Positions 1 to 5,101 of a stretch of DNA of 7,068 bases are shown piece after piece. Origin of the DNA: Chloroflexota bacterium (GTDB taxonomy: Bacteria > Chloroflexota > Limnocylindria > Limnocylindrales > CSP1-4); the NCBI GenBank assembly GCA_005880805.1, contig VBFZ01000049.1:1-7068 (forward strand). Direction: 5' to 3'. Below the pieces are notes generated by a model. That model was given only the letters and a program-made list of their open reading frames with translations. It ran no database searches and was not told where the DNA came from. Each line of letters opens with the position of its first letter. The first letter of the stretch is position 1. The position numbers and the translations under genes are program-made.

Positions 1-221
1 GTCTCGCGCAGCAGGAACATCGAACGCTCAACGCGCCGCCGCTGCAGGTAACGGTGGGGCGTCTCGCCAAAGACCGAGCGAAAGCTGCGGCTGAAATGCG
101 CGGGCGAGACATGGGCTACAGCCGCGACCGTGCGGACGTCCAGCGGTTCCGCGTAGGCGCGGTCCATCGCGTCGCGGGCGCGCAGCAGACGCCGGTTGAA
201 GTCCTCGACTTCGCGGGTCAC
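1..221 (-). CDS. AraC family helix-turn-helix regulator, N-terminal part (runs off left edge)
   Basis: The 73 visible residues form most of an AraC/XylS DNA-binding domain. Residues 10-35 (LLRARDAMDRAYAEPLDV, then VAAVAHVSP) give the first helix-turn-helix, and AHFSRSFRSVFGETPHRYLQ is the classic recognition helix and linker. The second helix-turn-helix begins with RRRVERSMFLLRE and is cut by the window edge. The DNA-binding domain sits at the very N-terminus, unlike classical AraC proteins, where it is C-terminal. Short AraC-type proteins of this layout often carry a C-terminal glyoxalase/VOC-like domain, but none can be seen here. The start is GTG at 219-221. No clear Shine-Dalgarno precedes it; a TATCGT hexamer lies 6 bases upstream, so a leaderless transcript is possible. 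It is divergent from the gene at 292. The target genes are unknown. Confidence 0.85.
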   Translation of the reverse strand, partial: MTREVEDFNRRLLRARDAMDRAYAEPLDVRTVAAVAHVSPAHFSRSFRSVFGETPHRYLQRRRVERSMFLLRE

Positions 222-280
222 AGTGCAACGATAGCCAGAGTCGCCATGTACCCGGGTTCGGCGTACCCTCGGCTCAGCGA

Positions 281-285
281 GGAGG
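281..285 (+). promoter_or_regulatory. Shine-Dalgarno GGAGG fixing the TTG start at 292
   Basis: GGAGG at 281-285 lies 6 bases before TTG at 292. It supports the unusual TTG start of the short DUF4287-type ORF and suggests that the ORF can still be translated. A weak 5-bp hairpin (CCTCG at 267-271 with CGAGG at 278-282) could partly cover it. Confidence 0.6.
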
Positions 286-291
286 GCCGGC

Positions 292-474
292 TTGGCGACT
301 ATTGAAAGCGCGCTGCAGACCCAGATCCGGAACATCGAGGCCCAGTACGGGCGCTCGGTGGGCGAATGGACCGGGAACGCGATGTTCAGCCACCGGGTCC
401 GGGTCCGATCGGCCGACGACGTCGACGCCGAGCTGTCGACCTGGATCGCGCGCGCATACGACCGCGCCAGCTGA
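292..474 (+). CDS. Internally deleted DUF4287/DUF5655-type protein (60 aa, probable remnant)
   Basis: Residues 1-27 (LQTQIRNIEAQYGRSVGEW) match the first helix region of DUF4287 proteins. Residues about 29-60 (AMFSHRVRVRSADDVDAEL, then WIARAYDRAS) match the extreme C-terminus of the DUF5655 domain that usually follows DUF4287 in one protein of roughly 180-200 residues. This ORF therefore looks like the two ends of such a protein joined in frame at about codon 28 (base ~375), with over 100 codons missing. The function of the full-length family is unknown. The reading frame is open, starts with TTG, has a good GGAGG site and ends with TGA, so it may be expressed as a miniprotein. More likely it is a decayed gene or an assembly deletion. 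The family match is from memory of conserved motifs, not from a search. Confidence 0.7.
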   Translation: MATIESALQTQIRNIEAQYGRSVGEWTGNAMFSHRVRVRSADDVDAELSTWIARAYDRAS

Positions 475-519
475 CGGCCATCGCGGCGCCCGCCCCCAAA
501 GCGAAGCCGTTTTTCGGTC

Positions 520-530
520 CGCATTATGCG
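520..530. promoter_or_regulatory. Small dyad upstream of the cyclase gene
   Basis: CGCAT-T-ATGCG is an 11-base dyad in the 101-base gap between the DUF4287-type ORF and the adenylate cyclase, about 45 bases before the cyclase start. It is among the most AT-rich points of the gap and could be an operator or part of a promoter. No matching -35/-10 pair was recognised, so the role is uncertain. Confidence 0.2.
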
Positions 531-575
531 AATCCGGTTGCGGGTGCGCCTCATGGACCAGCGTAGGCGCCCGTC

Positions 576-1802
576 GTGACGCTTGAGAGCGGCCAGGCGA
601 GTGGACGAGCGCTGACGATTGAAGAGCTCGCGCGTGAGGCCGAGACGACGCCTGAATACGTTGGAGCGCTGCTCGCGGCGGGTGCGATCCAGGCCAATCC
701 CGACGGCTCGCACGACATCGAAAACGTTCCGCGCGTTCGCTTGACGCTGGCTCTCGCGGACGGCGGCATCGATCTCGACGACCTGATGACGGTCATTCGC
801 AGCGGAGCCATGCAACTCGACTGGGTCGCGCGGCTCTGGACCGTCGCCCGCCCCACCGGCCGAACCTTTGCCGACTTCGCTGATTCACTGGGCGGTCGGG
901 CGTCCCAGTTGCCCGCCATCTACGCGGCATTCGGGCTCGCGGTCCCGCCGCCAGGGATGGCCATGCGCGAGGACGAGGAGGAGGCGATCACCGACTTCGT
1001 CGACCTGTGGGCCATGATCGACGATGAGCCCGAGACCTTCCTCCGGGCCGCTCGGATCGCAGGCGAAGGTGTCCGTCGCATCCAGGGGGCGACGCAAGAC
1101 CTGTTCGATGAGCTCGGCGGACCGCCGCGTTCCCAGAGCGAGCGTGGCAAGTCGCCGGAGGAGGCGCTGCGGCCCGCGATGCGCCTGAGTCCGGTCGTCG
1201 CGCAGCTGCTCGTGTGGCTGCAGAAGCGACACCAGGAGAACGAGGTGTTCGGGCGAATCGTGAGCTACGTCGAGCGCACCATGGTCGAGCAGGGAATCGC
1301 GGAGCGGCCCGCGGAGGCGCAGGCGATCGCGTTCGTCGACCTCAGCAGTTACACCGAGCTGACCGTCGAAGCCGGCGACGAGCGGGCGGCGCAGTTCGCG
1401 ACGTCGCTTCAGACGCTTGCAGAATCTTCGGCACGCGCCTACCGCGGGCGCGTGGTCAAGCTCCTCGGCGACGGGGTGATGCTGCGCTACCCATCGATAC
1501 GGGATGCTGTCCGATCAGTGCGAGGGCTGATGACGGCGATCGGGGAGGCCGAGCTGCCGGCTGCCCACGCAGGTATCGCGGCCGGCCCACTCGTCGTCCG
1601 CGACGGAGATGTCTATGGCCACACCGTCAATCTGGCTGCTCGGATCGCCGGTCGGGCACAGCCTGGAGAGATCCTCGTGGGGCGTGACCTGGCGGGACCC
1701 CTGGATGAGGCCGGCATTCGGTGGGAGGACGCGGGCGAGGCAGGACTGAAGGGACTCGGTGCCCCAGTCCAACTGGCTCGCATCGATCTGACGATCGATT
1801 GA
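576..1802 (+). CDS. Class III adenylate cyclase with N-terminal regulatory region (Rv1264-like)
   Basis: Converts ATP to cAMP and pyrophosphate; no membrane segment is visible, so it is probably cytosolic. The 408-residue protein has three parts. Residues 12-75 (LTIEELAREAETTPEYVGAL onward) resemble a MerR-like helix-turn-helix. Residues about 92-240 are helical and acidic and resemble the regulatory domain of mycobacterial Rv1264 (397 residues), which is pH-sensing. Residues 247-405 are the catalytic domain. All canonical catalytic positions are present: metal-binding Asp255 (FVDLSSYTEL) and Asp299 (KLLGDGVM), adenine-selecting Lys295 and Asp345 (GDVYGHTVNLAAR), and transition-state residues Asn352 and Arg356. 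The Lys/Asp pair favours ATP over GTP, and activity as a homodimer is expected. The start is GTG at 576 with only a weak upstream site. It is convergent with the gene at 1866-2480. Regulation by pH is inferred from the family resemblance and not shown by the sequence. Confidence 0.92.
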   Translation: MTLESGQASGRALTIEELAREAETTPEYVGALLAAGAIQANPDGSHDIENVPRVRLTLALADGGIDLDDLMTVIRSGAMQLDWVARLWTVARPTGRTFADFADSLGGRASQLPAIYAAFGLAVPPPGMAMREDEEEAITDFVDLWAMIDDEPETFLRAARIAGEGVRRIQGATQDLFDELGGPPRSQSERGKSPEEALRPAMRLSPVVAQLLVWLQKRHQENEVFGRIVSYVERTMVEQGIAERPAEAQAIAFVDLSSYTELTVEAGDERAAQFATSLQTLAESSARAYRGRVVKLLGDGVMLRYPSIRDAVRSVRGLMTAIGEAELPAAHAGIAAGPLVVRDGDVYGHTVNLAARIAGRAQPGEILVGRDLAGPLDEAGIRWEDAGEAGLKGLGAPVQLARIDLTID

Positions 1803-1808
1803 ATGTCT

Positions 1809-1828
1809 GGCGGCGACGCGGAGCCGCC
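1809..1828. terminator. Possible GC hairpin between convergent genes
   Basis: GGCGGC at 1809-1814 pairs with GCCGCC at 1823-1828 around an 8-base loop, 6 bases after the cyclase stop codon. No T-tract follows on either strand, so it is at best a weak or factor-assisted terminator. Confidence 0.25.
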
Positions 1829-1865
1829 TCCGCCCTGGGCCTGTGCCGCGGCCAGAGACTCGCTG

Positions 1866-2480
1866 CTAGCGTCTTAGGCGAAGGCCCACGGTCGCCAGCT
1901 CGGCACGAGCGAGCCGATCGTGACGCCCCGACGCGAAGTCGCCGAAGGGGTCGGGGGAAAACTGCAGGAGCGTCTGGTAGTCCAGGGAATAGAGGGCGCG
2001 TGCTGCGAGAATCTTCTCCGCCATGTGGGACGAGACCCGCGGCGAACGAGCGACCCGGTGCGCCGCACGAAGCCGACGAAGACGACGCACTCGCCACGGA
2101 ACGTACCTCGACAGCCAGGGGACGAGGGGGACGGCAAGGACGAGAAGCGAAATCACCGCTGCGAGCACGAGGATGAGGGTCTCGAGTTCGCTCCCGAAAT
2201 CGACGAACGGATTTGCCGCGGCCGTGATCGAGCTCTTGACGACAGCGCTGAGGTTCTCGCCCACGACAGGGACGCCGCTGGTGTTGGCGCTGATGTCGCC
2301 GGCCGCAAGGCGCAGATTGACGCCGCCGTCGTGGACAAGCCGGGCCGCCTGGGCGAAGCTCGAGATGAGAACGTAGAGCCGCCAGGCGATCGACGCCCAG
2401 AAGATCAACCACAGGGCCGTCGCAGCATCAGCCACGACTTCGCGGCTCTGTGCCGACGGGAGCTCGCTCCAAATCTTCAC
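1866..2480 (-). CDS. Two-pass membrane protein of unknown function
   Basis: A 204-residue protein starting with GTG at 2478-2480, preceded by GGAGG (2488-2492 on this strand) at 7 bases, which supports the start. Hydrophobic segments lie at about residues 18-42 (TALWLIFWASIAWRLYVLIS) and 100-124 (LILVLAAVISLLVLAVPLVP). The second is followed by an arginine-rich stretch (WRVRRLRRLRAAHRVARSPR). By the positive-inside rule the C-terminal 80 residues are cytoplasmic and the loop 43-99 is outside. The C-terminal part contains ALYSLDYQTLLQFSPDPFGD then GRHDRLARAEL, which looks like a conserved surface motif. I do not recognise a named family or any catalytic signature. It is convergent with the cyclase and divergent from the zinc-ribbon gene, with 173 bases between the two starts. 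Confidence 0.75.
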   Translation of the reverse strand: MKIWSELPSAQSREVVADAATALWLIFWASIAWRLYVLISSFAQAARLVHDGGVNLRLAAGDISANTSGVPVVGENLSAVVKSSITAAANPFVDFGSELETLILVLAAVISLLVLAVPLVPWLSRYVPWRVRRLRRLRAAHRVARSPRVSSHMAEKILAARALYSLDYQTLLQFSPDPFGDFASGRHDRLARAELATVGLRLRR

Positions 2481-2596
2481 GTTGCCGCCTCCAGCGTCCT
2501 TGCATCGGCGATCCGAATCGCGCGAGCGATGATAGGCGCGGGGTGGCTCGCCAGAACCCTCATGCTGGGGGCCGCCACGTAGCCTGGCCGACTCTG

Positions 2597-2612
2597 GGTC
2601 GCGCCCGCGACC
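2597..2612. promoter_or_regulatory. Perfect 7-bp-arm dyad in the divergent promoter region
   Basis: GGTCGCG-CC-CGCGACC is a perfect inverted repeat with a 2-base centre. It lies 41 bases before the start of the zinc-ribbon gene. A possible -10 element TATTAG follows at 2620-2625, with no good -35 match, so the dyad would cover the -35/spacer region. This placement suits a repressor operator. A related 12-base palindrome, AGGTCGCGACCT, lies downstream of the same gene at 3387-3398. The binding protein is unknown. Confidence 0.35.
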
Positions 2613-2653
2613 TGCGGAGTATTAGCATTGGCAGCACCCTCAGGGTTGCCCTC

Positions 2654-3346
2654 ATGACGAGCTTGTCGCCGCGGTTCTGCCCCCGCTGTGGGACCGCCCG
2701 TGTGGCAGAAATGCCGTTCTGCCCGGGGTGCGGCCTGAACGTCGCCGAGGTTGACGAACAGGCGCCAGGCGGGGGCGCTCGTCCAGCGACGCCGAGCGAT
2801 GTCGCAGCCGACACGTCGACGGCTCCCGCTGGAACCTCGCAAACCTCGACAGTCGGCACATGGGCCGCCAGCCCGCCCGCCGATGCAGCCCTGCCCACGG
2901 CGATCGACCGGTCAACGGATCGCGGTTTCCGCGTTCCGCCCATCGTTCTCGTCGGTCTGATCGTCGTCGTTGGGCTGATCGCGCTGGTGCTGCTTACCGG
3001 GCCACGCCTCGGCGGGAGTCCGGGCTCGGGGGGCCAGGCTGCCCCGGCCGTCGCTTCAGGCGCCCCTTCTGCGGCGATCGTCGGGCTCACCATCCTGAGT
3101 CCCACGGATGGTCAAGCGGTCGCGTCCAAGGACGTAATCGTCATCGGCATTGCGCCGCCCGGGCTGACGATCACGCAGGACATCAGCTTTGGCTTCGATC
3201 AGCACACCACCGTCGACGGCACAGGTCATTGGGCAATGAAGGTCGGCCTCAACGATGGGGACAACAAGCTGACCTTCCGGATCGGGGACGACCACTCGAC
3301 GCAGAAGACGATCCGGGTCATCTACACGCCACCGCAGTCCACGTGA
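2654..3346 (+). CDS. Zinc-ribbon protein with single membrane segment and extracytoplasmic Ig-like domain
   Basis: A 230-residue protein of unknown role. Residues 9-26 form a zinc ribbon with Cys9, Cys12, Cys23 and Cys26 (FCPRCG, then FCPGCG). A Pro/Ala/Thr-rich low-complexity linker covers about 33-90. A hydrophobic segment at 95-115 (PIVLVGLIVVVGLIALVLLT) is a membrane anchor. After a Gly/Ser/Ala-rich spacer, residues 145-226 resemble a bacterial Ig-like or glucodextranase-B-like domain (LTILSPTDGQAVASKDVIV, then LNDGDNKLTFRI). The zinc ribbon is expected in the cytoplasm and the Ig-like domain outside. The frame stays open upstream to 2450, but ATG at 2654 was chosen because the zinc ribbon starts just after it and AGGG lies 8 bases before it. 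The upstream extension is arginine-rich and overlaps the divergent gene. It may act in envelope sensing or assembly, which is only inferred. Confidence 0.82.
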   Translation: MTSLSPRFCPRCGTARVAEMPFCPGCGLNVAEVDEQAPGGGARPATPSDVAADTSTAPAGTSQTSTVGTWAASPPADAALPTAIDRSTDRGFRVPPIVLVGLIVVVGLIALVLLTGPRLGGSPGSGGQAAPAVASGAPSAAIVGLTILSPTDGQAVASKDVIVIGIAPPGLTITQDISFGFDQHTTVDGTGHWAMKVGLNDGDNKLTFRIGDDHSTQKTIRVIYTPPQST

Positions 3347-3347
3347 G

Positions 3348-3380
3348 CCGCTTCCGGGTCGCCTATCGGTGGTGAAGCGG
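3348..3380. terminator. Possible bidirectional hairpin between convergent genes
   Basis: CCGCTTC at 3348-3354 pairs perfectly with GAAGCGG at 3374-3380 around a 19-base loop, in the 51-base gap between the zinc-ribbon stop and the GlsB-type stop. There is no T-tract on either side. The position between two convergent stops favours a shared terminator, but the long loop makes it weak. Confidence 0.3.
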
Positions 3381-3386
3381 AGACGA

Positions 3387-3398
3387 AGGTCGCGACCT
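3387..3398. repeat. 12-base perfect palindrome AGGTCGCGACCT
   Basis: It abuts the stop codon of the GlsB-type gene, sharing one base with it. It contains the same GGTCGCG/CGCGACC half-sites as the dyad at 2597-2612 upstream of the zinc-ribbon gene. It could be a protein-binding site or chance in GC-rich DNA. Confidence 0.25.
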
Positions 3399-3658
3399 CA
3401 AACGGTCCGGCGGCGGCCGACGACCGCCCGGAAAACGAAGAGCACGATGATCGCCCCGATGACGGAAATGACGATGCTCTGAACGTTGATGCCCGTTGGG
3501 TCCTTCAGCCCCAGGAGAGCGCCAGCGAGCCAACCACCGACCACTGCCCCGACGATACCCAGGAGGATTGTGCCGATCACTCCTTCGCGGCCACCCACGA
3601 TCATGTTGGCCAGGAAGCCGGCGATCGCGCCGAGCACGATCCACGCGAGAATGCCCAT
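3398..3658 (-). CDS. GlsB/YeaQ/YmgE family stress-response membrane protein
   Basis: An 86-residue, very hydrophobic protein of the transglycosylase-associated family (Pfam Transgly_assoc), which despite its name has no shown enzyme activity and is usually linked to stress. Three membrane segments are visible at about residues 2-20 (ILAWIVLGAIAGFLANMIV), 27-50 (VIGTILLGIVGAVVGGWLAG) and 59-80, ending in a basic tail, GRRRTV. Family hallmarks are GxIAGxLA near the N-terminus and the glycine-rich GxxxG second segment; length is normal. The start ATG at 3656-3658 has a near-perfect AAGGAGG (3665-3671) at 6 bases, suggesting strong translation. It is divergent from the membrane gene at 3802 and convergent with the zinc-ribbon gene. 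A candidate -10 lies at 3716-3721. Confidence 0.93.
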   Translation of the reverse strand: MGILAWIVLGAIAGFLANMIVGGREGVIGTILLGIVGAVVGGWLAGALLGLKDPTGINVQSIVISVIGAIIVLFVFRAVVGRRRTV

Positions 3659-3715
3659 CTTGTCCCTCCTTCCCTACGGCCCAGCAGCCGCGCGAACGCG
3701 CTGGGGGGCGGCGCC

Positions 3716-3721
3716 ATCATA
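3716..3721 (-). promoter_or_regulatory. Candidate -10 element TATGAT for the GlsB-type gene
   Basis: TATGAT on the minus strand matches the sigma-70 type -10 consensus at 5 of 6 bases, 57 bases upstream of the GlsB-type start. No TTGACA-like hexamer lies at 16-18 bases. An 8-base inverted repeat arm directly adjoins its upstream side. Confidence 0.3.
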
Positions 3722-3763
3722 GGCGTCCCTTGCCGTGGATTTGGACAGTAATGCGGGGACGCC
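3722..3763. promoter_or_regulatory. Inverted repeat GGCGTCCC...GGGACGCC in divergent promoter region
   Basis: GGCGTCCC at 3722-3729 is the exact reverse complement of GGGACGCC at 3756-3763, with 26 bases between. It lies between the divergent GlsB-type gene and the membrane gene at 3802. One arm touches the candidate -10 at 3716-3721. It could be a split operator controlling both genes. Confidence 0.3.
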
Positions 3764-3801
3764 GTCGAGATCGGCCAGCCTAGGGTCGCGTCGGAGGCAC
3801 C

Positions 3802-4317
3802 GTGTACGAACCGTACGATCTCAGGCCCTGGGCCGAGTTCTTCTTCACGGTCGCCTCAGCCGCGGCCGCGTTGGCGGGCTTGATCATCGTGGCCCTGTCC
3901 GTGTATGGCGGCTTCATCGCGCGAAGCCCGACTCATCGTGCGCACGCCAGGGCGCTGCTGGTCGTGCTGGCTGGCGCCATGTTGACGGGCCTGATCGCGA
4001 TCGCGGAGCAGCCGCCCACCTGGGCTGGTTGGGAGTTCGGCACTGTGAGCCTTGGTTTCGCCGCGATCAATACCTACAACAACCGGCGGACGCTCGCCCA
4101 GATGTCGTCGATCCCGCGGGACGCGGTGATCCGGATGGGCATTGGCTACGGGATTGCTACGGCGGGCGTCATCGGGGCGCTCTCGATCGTCGCGGCCGAG
4201 GGCGCCGGCGGCGGGCTCTACTGGATCGCGCTCGAGGCCGCTGCCGCTCTCGTATGGGCGATCGCGAGCGCGTGGCGTTTCCTCATCGGCGTCGCCGACG
4301 AGCATCGGGATCCCTGA
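3802..4317 (+). CDS. Multi-pass membrane protein of unknown function (171 aa)
   Basis: Starts with GTG at 3802, with GGAGG at 3793-3797 (4-base spacing, slightly short). About five membrane segments are visible, near residues 12-36 (FFFTVASAAAALAGLIIVAL), 48-68 (LLVVLAGAMLTGLIAIA), 77-92, 110-132 (MGIGYGIATAGVIGALSIVA) and 138-163. The N-terminal pattern (YDL, Trp, Phe, then a small-residue run AAAALAGLIIVALSV) resembles a widespread group of uncharacterised actinobacterial membrane proteins. No catalytic or transport signature is recognisable. It is divergent from the GlsB-type gene and convergent with the DUF1269 gene, so it is probably transcribed alone. The function is unknown. Confidence 0.78.
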   Translation: MYEPYDLRPWAEFFFTVASAAAALAGLIIVALSVYGGFIARSPTHRAHARALLVVLAGAMLTGLIAIAEQPPTWAGWEFGTVSLGFAAINTYNNRRTLAQMSSIPRDAVIRMGIGYGIATAGVIGALSIVAAEGAGGGLYWIALEAAAALVWAIASAWRFLIGVADEHRDP

Positions 4318-4381
4318 CGCAGGCGATCGCGCTTCTTGAAACCGGCGCCCACACTGGAAACCGCTCGTTGGAACGGTAGAG

Positions 4382-4921
4382 TCAGTCCTCCTCGTGAAGG
4401 CGGTACTCGGCGAGCGCTTGCTCGAACGTGCGCCCGGGGACGATGTCGACCTGGTGGCGCCGGTCCGCGGAGGTGAATTCCTGGTGGCCGGCGACGAAGG
4501 CATCGAAGCGGTCCACGTCCGGGAGTGGGACGGCAATCATCAGCCCAGATCGACCATCGGCCATCAGTCGTGACACAGTCTCGAGGTCGGCGTTCTTGAA
4601 CCCGCTGTCCTTCATGGCCGCGGTGACCGACCCAAGCGCAGCACCACCGAGGACGGCCCCGACGCCAATGGGCCCGCTCAAGGCCGCGAGCACCAGGCCG
4701 GCCGCCCCGCCCAGCGCGGCGCCTCGAGCTGCTCCAGGGTCGACCGACTTGTCAGTGGTGATCTTGACGTTGCCGCCTGGCTCGGTCTTGAGCAGCGCCC
4801 AGTCCCAGACGACGACTTCCTTCTTCGCGATCCCGCTCTTGAGCGAGTCGCGAACGCTGTCAGCCGCGGACTCGTCGTCGAACCCCAGAAACACGAGCCG
4901 CATTCGTTCAGGCTGGGCCAT
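4382..4921 (-). CDS. DUF1269 family protein with glycine-rich membrane-like segment
   Basis: A 179-residue protein. Residues 8-45 (RLVFLGFDDESAADSVRDSL) form the N-terminal alpha/beta segment typical of DUF1269, whose members usually carry a phrase like GFDDES near the start. Residues 63-105 are a glycine/alanine-rich hydrophobic stretch (GAALGGAAGLVLAALSGPIG, then GAVLGGAALGSV), like glycine-zipper segments that insert in or associate with membranes. Residues 106-135 (MKDSGFKNADLETVSRLM, then SGLMIAVPL) match the family's conserved distal part. A tail of about 45 residues follows (DRFDAFVAGHQEF onward). The frame is open to 4987, but ATG at 4919-4921 is preferred because GGAGG precedes it at 9 bases and the conserved domain begins just after it. 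The biological role of the family is not established. It is convergent with the gene at 3802. Confidence 0.85.
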   Translation of the reverse strand: MAQPERMRLVFLGFDDESAADSVRDSLKSGIAKKEVVVWDWALLKTEPGGNVKITTDKSVDPGAARGAALGGAAGLVLAALSGPIGVGAVLGGAALGSVTAAMKDSGFKNADLETVSRLMADGRSGLMIAVPLPDVDRFDAFVAGHQEFTSADRRHQVDIVPGRTFEQALAEYRLHEED

Positions 4922-4930
4922 CGTCTGCAA

Positions 4931-4935
4931 CCTCC
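4931..4935 (-). promoter_or_regulatory. Shine-Dalgarno GGAGG deciding the DUF1269 start
   Basis: GGAGG on the minus strand lies 9 bases upstream of ATG at 4921. It argues for this start over the in-frame upstream ATG codons, which reach back to 4987 and would add 22 residues unlike the family. Confidence 0.6.
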
Positions 4936-5002
4936 GACAATCCGTCGCCGGATCAACGGCGTCTGACGAGCCCATTGTTGGCGGCATTTGCTCGGATGTG
5001 AT

Positions 5003-5034
5003 GGGGTGCCCACCCCCGTCTTGCGAGAGGGGTG
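5003..5034. promoter_or_regulatory. Three-part mutually exclusive hairpin GGGGTG / CACCCC / GGGGTG
   Basis: GGGGTG at 5003-5008, CACCCC at 5011-5016 and GGGGTG at 5029-5034 lie in the 180-base gap between the DUF1269 start and the rhamnulokinase stop. The middle element can pair with either neighbour: a 6-bp stem with a 2-base loop, or a stem with a 12-base loop that extends to 7 bp (CCACCCC 5010-5016 with GGGGTGG 5029-5035). On the minus strand it lies in the 3' region of the rhamnose operon and the 5' region of the DUF1269 gene. It could be a terminator, an attenuator-like switch or a pair of protein-binding repeats. No T-tract follows. Confidence 0.35.
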
Positions 5035-5051
5035 GAATATGCGCGACAAGG

Positions 5052-5074
5052 GCGCCGGCCGAAAAGAACGGCGC
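5052..5074 (-). terminator. Possible hairpin downstream of rhamnulokinase
   Basis: GCGCCG at 5052-5057 pairs with CGGCGC at 5069-5074 around an 11-base loop, starting 27 bases after the rhamnulokinase stop on the minus strand. There is no T-tract, so it is only a candidate end of the rhamnose transcript. Confidence 0.25.
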
Positions 5075-5101
5075 GGAGCCAGCGACCGCCCGGCCCGGTG
5101 G

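Noticed and set aside
506..518. GCCG-TTTTT-CGGT as a terminator after the DUF4287-type ORF
   Set aside because: The stem is only 3-4 bp and the T run is in the loop, not after the stem.
1627..2412. Minus-strand ORF of 261 residues overlapping the cyclase end and the two-pass membrane gene
   Set aside because: Arginine/proline-rich, crosses the C-terminal coding region of the cyclase, and competes with the membrane protein frame that has a good ribosome site and membrane segments.
1920..2582. Plus-strand ORF of 220 residues opposite the two-pass membrane gene
   Set aside because: Highly charged shadow translation without motifs, opposite a frame with clear hydrophobic segments and a GGAGG-supported start.
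2450..2653. In-frame upstream extension of the zinc-ribbon gene (68 extra residues)
   Set aside because: The extension is arginine-rich, overlaps the start of the divergent gene, and lacks domain similarity; the zinc ribbon begins right after ATG 2654, which has its own AGGG site.
3690..3701. GCGCG-AA-CGCGC in the leader of the GlsB-type gene
   Set aside because: Low-complexity GC alternation with a 2-base loop; not distinguishable from composition.
4338..4363. Direct repeat GAAACCG (4338-4344 and 4357-4363) in the convergent gap
   Set aside because: Only two 7-base copies; too short and too few for a CRISPR or iteron array and plausible by chance.
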